NCBI RefSeq assembly: GCF_030433435.1
Contig: NZ_JANRHH010000028.1
Location: forward strand, 1 to 64,000
DNA length: 64,000 nt
Direction: 5' to 3'
From: Polycladomyces subterraneus
Lineage (GTDB): Bacteria; Bacillota; Bacilli; Thermoactinomycetales; JIR-001
Both the position numbers and the translations under genes were made by a program. Shown here piece after piece: positions 60,594 through 64,000 of the stretch (the stretch's first letter is position 1; each line of letters begins with the position of its first letter). A model generated the notes under the pieces. It saw only the letters and a list, made by a program, of their open reading frames with translations, was not told the DNA's origin and made no database searches.

Positions 60594-61874
60594 GTGTCTT
60601 ACACCCATGCCGAATGGATTCGCGAACACAGCAAGCGGATGGATGGTGCTTTACGTACCCATCTCATCCAACGGTATCAGACGCTTCGCCGTATCCCCTG
60701 TTTTTTGCACAATCTGACCACCTATGTCATACACAAGCTGTCCCGTACCCGCGTACTCATCAAAATGTCTCCCTCTTCCACTGCCAGCCTGCAATGGGCA
60801 AAAGAGTGGATGTATGAAACTGGCCGTCCCACCATGAAATATTTCCACAGCATCGGGATGTTTGCCACCCAGCTGTCAATGTCCCAACTTCAGTCGCTTT
60901 TGGAAATGCCGTCAGTGGAAAAAGTATATTTAGACCGCAAGGTGCATGCACTTCTGGACACCGCCGTTCCTTCCGTCGGTGCTCCCCAAGTTTGGAGCGG
61001 AGGAAATGAGGGAGAGGATGTCACCATCGCCATAGTGGACACAGGCATCCATCCGCATCCCGATTTGACACAGCCGACCAACCGGATCATCGCTTTCAAG
61101 GACTTTGTCAAAGGAAAAACCAACCCTTACGACGATAACGGCCACGGCACACATTGCGCCGGATGTGCCGCCGGCAACGGATACCGTTCAGACGGTAAGT
61201 ACAGGGGCGCCGCCCCTAAAGCCCGTTTGGTGGGAGTCAAGGTACTGGACAAAATGGGCTCCGGTAGCTTGTCCACCGTAATCCAAGGGATCCAGTGGTG
61301 CATCGATCATCGCGATGAATACGGTATTCGTGTGATTTCCTTGTCACTGGGCAGCACCAGCCATCTCTCCTATAAAGATGACCCGGTATGCCAGGCGGTG
61401 GAAGAAGCCTGGAATCACGGCATCACTGTCGTGGTCGCCGCCGGAAATGAAGGGCCCGAACCCAGAACCATCGCCAGTCCGGGCATCCATCCCCGGGTGA
61501 TCACCGTCGGGGCCACCGATGACCACAGCACAGTAGACAATAGTGACAACACGATCGCCTCGTTTTCCAGCCGGGGGCCTACCATTGACGGGATCGTCAA
61601 GCCCGACCTCGTCGCTCCGGGCAGCCAAATCACTTCCTTGCGCGTAAAGCGTTCCTACCTGGACAAAATGTCTCCAAACAGCCGAGTGGGTGACGACTAT
61701 ACCTCCTTATCCGGCACGTCGATGGCCACCCCCATCGTCGCCGGTGTCACCGCCTTGCTTCTCACATCCGATCCCGCCCTCACCCCCGATCAGGTGAAAC
61801 AACAACTGCTCGAAAAAGCACAAGATCTCAAGTTCCCGGAAAACGAACAAGGGCGGGGTCAGGTCAGCGCCTGA
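60594..61874 (+). CDS. intracellular subtilisin-like serine protease (AprX-like)
   Basis: The roughly 426-residue S8 protease has the triad Asp149 (IVDTGIHPHPD), His184 (GHGTHCAG) and Ser376 (SGTSMATP), and oxyanion Asn in AAGNEGP. The N-terminal 130 residues (prodomain-like) are Leu/Lys-rich and lack a signal peptide, as in Bacillus AprX; it probably works in the cytosol, perhaps in late growth. A GTG at 60594 is chosen, 11 bases after AAGGAG; a TTG at 60573 is an alternative. It is convergent with a second S8 protease gene. Confidence 0.9.
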   Translation: MSYTHAEWIREHSKRMDGALRTHLIQRYQTLRRIPCFLHNLTTYVIHKLSRTRVLIKMSPSSTASLQWAKEWMYETGRPTMKYFHSIGMFATQLSMSQLQSLLEMPSVEKVYLDRKVHALLDTAVPSVGAPQVWSGGNEGEDVTIAIVDTGIHPHPDLTQPTNRIIAFKDFVKGKTNPYDDNGHGTHCAGCAAGNGYRSDGKYRGAAPKARLVGVKVLDKMGSGSLSTVIQGIQWCIDHRDEYGIRVISLSLGSTSHLSYKDDPVCQAVEEAWNHGITVVVAAGNEGPEPRTIASPGIHPRVITVGATDDHSTVDNSDNTIASFSSRGPTIDGIVKPDLVAPGSQITSLRVKRSYLDKMSPNSRVGDDYTSLSGTSMATPIVAGVTALLLTSDPALTPDQVKQQLLEKAQDLKFPENEQGRGQVSA

Positions 61875-61889
61875 TCACCCACCCCGATA

Positions 61890-63020
61890 TTACCGAACCA
61901 ATACACGCACACTACGATACGCATTCACCATCCCCAACTCATCCGTGCCGCTGATCGGCCCACACGTCTGGGTGAGGATTTTTCGCACCTGTTCCGGCGT
62001 CAATTCGGAACGCAGATACAACATCAGGGCCACTGTACCGGCCACGTGGGGCACCGCCATCGACGTTCCGCTCATCTCGCGGGTCGAACTGTTCAACCAT
62101 GCGGAACGAATTTTGTCCCCCGGTGCCGCCAGATCCGTCCCTTCCCCCAAATTGCTGAAGGAAGCCAACTGCCCGTTTTTCCCCGTAGCCGTCACCGCGA
62201 TCGTTTCCGGGTAGCGGGCCGGATAGTCTATCATCGACCGGTTTCCCTGATTGCCCGCCGCGGCCACCATCACGATACCCCGCCTGTGTGCCAATTGGAT
62301 CGCGTGGCGAAGCGCCTCGCTCGCCTTGTCCATTCCAAAGCTCATGTTGACGACCTGCATCCGGTTTTCAATGCACCAATTGATCGCACTCAACAAGTCG
62401 GACAGATTGGCGCTTCCCTTTCGGTTGAACGCTTTGACCGCATACAGATGGGCCCGCGGCGCCACCCCCAATACCCCCAGCTCGTTGGACCGTCCGGCGA
62501 TTGTTCCCGCGACGTGGGTACCGTGACCATTGTAATCATACGGAGAAAAAATGGGAGACAAAATGTTGACGCCCCCCTGATAGTTGTCCCGGATCGCCGG
62601 ATGATCATGAGCGATCCCGGTATCGATCACTGCTACCCTCACCGCACGTCCCCTACTGATTCTCCATACGCGACTGGCCTCGATTTGCTGGACACCCCAG
62701 GGCACGGTATAAGGCTGTTCCGAGATCACCGCTCCCACATAGGGATCGGTGATCGTCACTTGGATGTCGGGTTCGATATATTCCAAGCCCAAATAGCGTT
62801 CCGAATCGCGAGGATGATCATGAACGAACTCACCTATCACCATTCCCAGTTGCGGCAACAACCGAACCGACCGGCAGCCCATCTGACGAAAATAGCGCAT
62901 CAACGTGCGCGGATCGTTCCATTTCCTGACATAAAATATCTTTCGAAATCGATTCTGTCTCGGATCATGCCGGTGAGGAGGCGGGGAATTAAACCATCCC
63001 GGCATCTTCATCTTATTCAC
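61890..63020 (-). CDS. subtilisin-like serine protease (S8, second copy)
   Basis: The 376-residue protease has Asp133 (VIDTGIAHDHP), His166 (GHGTHVAG), Asn in AAGNQGN and Ser320 (SGTSMAVP). It has an N-terminal I9-like propeptide region (about 25-105) but no signal peptide: it begins MNKMKMPGWFNSPPPHRHDPRQN. It therefore may be intracellular or exported by another route, possibly spore-related (inference from the next gene). It is convergent with the AprX-like gene (15 bp between stop codons). Confidence 0.9.
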   Translation of the reverse strand: MNKMKMPGWFNSPPPHRHDPRQNRFRKIFYVRKWNDPRTLMRYFRQMGCRSVRLLPQLGMVIGEFVHDHPRDSERYLGLEYIEPDIQVTITDPYVGAVISEQPYTVPWGVQQIEASRVWRISRGRAVRVAVIDTGIAHDHPAIRDNYQGGVNILSPIFSPYDYNGHGTHVAGTIAGRSNELGVLGVAPRAHLYAVKAFNRKGSANLSDLLSAINWCIENRMQVVNMSFGMDKASEALRHAIQLAHRRGIVMVAAAGNQGNRSMIDYPARYPETIAVTATGKNGQLASFSNLGEGTDLAAPGDKIRSAWLNSSTREMSGTSMAVPHVAGTVALMLYLRSELTPEQVRKILTQTCGPISGTDELGMVNAYRSVRVLVR

Positions 63021-63094
63021 TCCCCATCATCACTTCTTTCACTGACACCGAATATATTGAGACCGAATGCGTGTACCACAGGAGGGTGGATACC

Positions 63095-63502
63095 ATGCCA
63101 ACCAAACGGTCTTCCAATGACGATTCCGCCAACAAGCGGAACTTGATTCAAGGGTTGGAGAAAATGAACCTGCTGTCCAAAGAAATATCGTCGATGACTT
63201 CCCAAATGGAACAATGGATACAGGCATTGAATAACCTCTCTTTTGCCGTTAAAGACAAAGACCTTCTTCGCGACGTCATTTCCTCCCTGTCTAAAATGCA
63301 ACCTAAACCGGATCGGAAAAACCCGAAACCGACCACTTCCCAGCAATCGCCCCCATCCCAGCCATCGCCCCCATCCAAGAATGAAAACAACTCCTCTTAT
63401 AAGCCGCACTCCCCGGACGGGGACAGTTTGTTCGATCTTCTCAACTCACCGTCATTGGAAAACATCGTCAAACATGTGATGGAGAAAAAGAAAAAAGGGT
63501 GA
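63095..63502 (+). CDS. hypothetical protein with Pro/Ser-rich linker
   Basis: I recognise no family. The 135-residue protein has a basic start (PTKRSSNDDSANKRN), a helical, possibly coiled-coil part (IQGLEKMNLLSKEISSMTSQ to about 65), a Pro/Ser/Gln-rich linker (TSQQSPPSQPSPPSKNENNS) and a C-terminal helix (LFDLLNSPSLENIVKHVMEKKKK). ATG 63095 has AGGAGG upstream. The layout resembles spore or envelope assembly proteins only in general style. Confidence 0.6.
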   Translation: MPTKRSSNDDSANKRNLIQGLEKMNLLSKEISSMTSQMEQWIQALNNLSFAVKDKDLLRDVISSLSKMQPKPDRKNPKPTTSQQSPPSQPSPPSKNENNSSYKPHSPDGDSLFDLLNSPSLENIVKHVMEKKKKG

Positions 63503-63534
63503 TGGGGTTACACCTCACCATGGAAGGAACTCAA

Positions 63535-63597
63535 TAGGGGTGGAAAGGGGGATGGTCGGCGAAGCCGGCAACACCTCAACGCCCCTGTTTTTTCTTT
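63535..63597 (+). terminator. branched hairpin with T run after the 63095 gene
   Basis: GGGGTG (about 63536-63541) can pair with CACC and CCCC segments near 63570-63587, around an inner GTCGGC-GAA-GCCGGC hairpin, followed by GTTTTTTC. It overlaps the 3' end of the convergent gene at 63576. Confidence 0.5.
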
Positions 63598-63929
63598 CGC
63601 GGGCGATGTTTTCGTGTTTTGGTCAACAGGTATGCGATCCGCCTGGCCGCCGCCTGATCAGGGCCTGAATCGCCTTCACCGCGCTCCGGTGACGCAGTTG
63701 CCGATTGAGCGGATTGAATTTGGCGCAGGAGTTGCATGATCCGATGTCGTCCTTGTTCTCCCTGCCCCTGTTCCGCAAGCCAATCAAGCCAACCATGGGA
63801 GCGTTGATGGCGATACGATTCACAAAACCGATCCAGCTCGTTTCTAAGCCATCGGCTGTTGACCAAATGGGGGACGGTCTGATTCCCTATAGCCTGTCGC
63901 TGTACCGATGAGATGTTTCTGTCAGTCAC
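63576..63929 (-). CDS. hypothetical basic protein
   Basis: The 117-residue product is unrecognised. It is rich in Arg/Gln/His (RNELDRFCESYRHQRSHGWLDWLAEQ) with a helical middle (HRIMQLLRQIQSAQSA) and a very basic C-terminal tail (TRKHRPRKKKQGR). A GTG start at 63929 is set by AGGAGGAGGG upstream. A possible nucleic-acid- or spore-associated protein, without direct evidence. Confidence 0.55.
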   Translation of the reverse strand: MTDRNISSVQRQAIGNQTVPHLVNSRWLRNELDRFCESYRHQRSHGWLDWLAEQGQGEQGRHRIMQLLRQIQSAQSATASPERGEGDSGPDQAAARRIAYLLTKTRKHRPRKKKQGR

Positions 63930-64000
63930 GATGCCACCCTCCTCCTTGCTTTTTATACCGTCACAGGCTCCAAACACCCCCTGGTGCTTACACCATTACA

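Noticed and set aside
1-64000. CRISPR array, tRNA, rRNA, prophage or restriction-modification system
   Set aside because: I looked for regular spaced repeats, CCA-ended cloverleafs, phage structural or defence genes and found none; the repeats present are dispersed and structured, not CRISPR-like.

Overview
The window looks like the chromosome of a moderately GC-rich, endospore-forming Gram-positive bacterium. The spore marker is a gamma-type small acid-soluble spore protein gene (57339-57632). RelA, GreA, Dtd, Tkt, the AddAB nuclease and two penicillin-binding proteins all look Bacillales-like. A member of the Thermoactinomycetaceae or a close relative is my best guess; this is inference from protein character, not a database match. 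No rRNA, tRNA or CRISPR array was seen.

Layout. 1-723: a decayed IS3-family insertion sequence whose end lies 19 bp past the transketolase stop codon. 742-15364: housekeeping genes on the minus strand (tkt, dtd-relA, a small membrane protein, a class A penicillin-binding protein, addA-addB). 15504-24686: mixed small units, including a Crp/Fnr regulator and a truncated haemoglobin joined by a consensus TGTGA-N6-TCACA site, a Nudix hydrolase, an AHSA1-ArsR pair under a promoter with two palindromic operators, fabF, greA, a CPBP protease and a D-2-hydroxyacid dehydrogenase. 25065-53590: a large carbohydrate locus (below), interrupted by YciI and DUF2339 genes. 53647-63929: membrane and envelope functions and late genes (DUF4870, MFS, rhomboid, Psd, SspE, DUF502, class B PBP, two subtilases without signal peptides, two unknown small proteins).

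The carbohydrate locus contains nagA, nagB, a SIS-domain sugar-phosphate protein, a ROK kinase, a GH20 hexosaminidase, two DegT/DnrJ aminotransferases, two Gfo/Idh/MocA oxidoreductases, two xylose-isomerase-like TIM-barrel enzymes, a NodB-like deacetylase fused to an N-terminal domain, a ceramidase-like hydrolase, an unrecognised 535-residue protein, a complete sugar ABC importer, and a GntR regulator fused to a solute-binding-protein-like domain. Nearly all the enzymes lack signal peptides, so small N-acetylated or aminated glycosides are probably imported and dismantled in the cytoplasm. The mix of hydrolysis (GH20), oxidation (Gfo/Idh), transamination (DegT) and NagA/NagB funnelling suggests use of an unusual amino-sugar glycoside. 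Two operon promoters in this locus share a 20-bp element directly after the -10 box, a candidate operator for the fused regulator.

The main non-coding discovery is a family of four related 150-220 bp elements (24778-25000, 28110-28261, 34944-35157, 55460-55649). They have MITE-like terminal inverted repeats and an internal long hairpin whose stem is preserved by compensatory or wobble changes. One lies inside the predicted amino-sugar operon.
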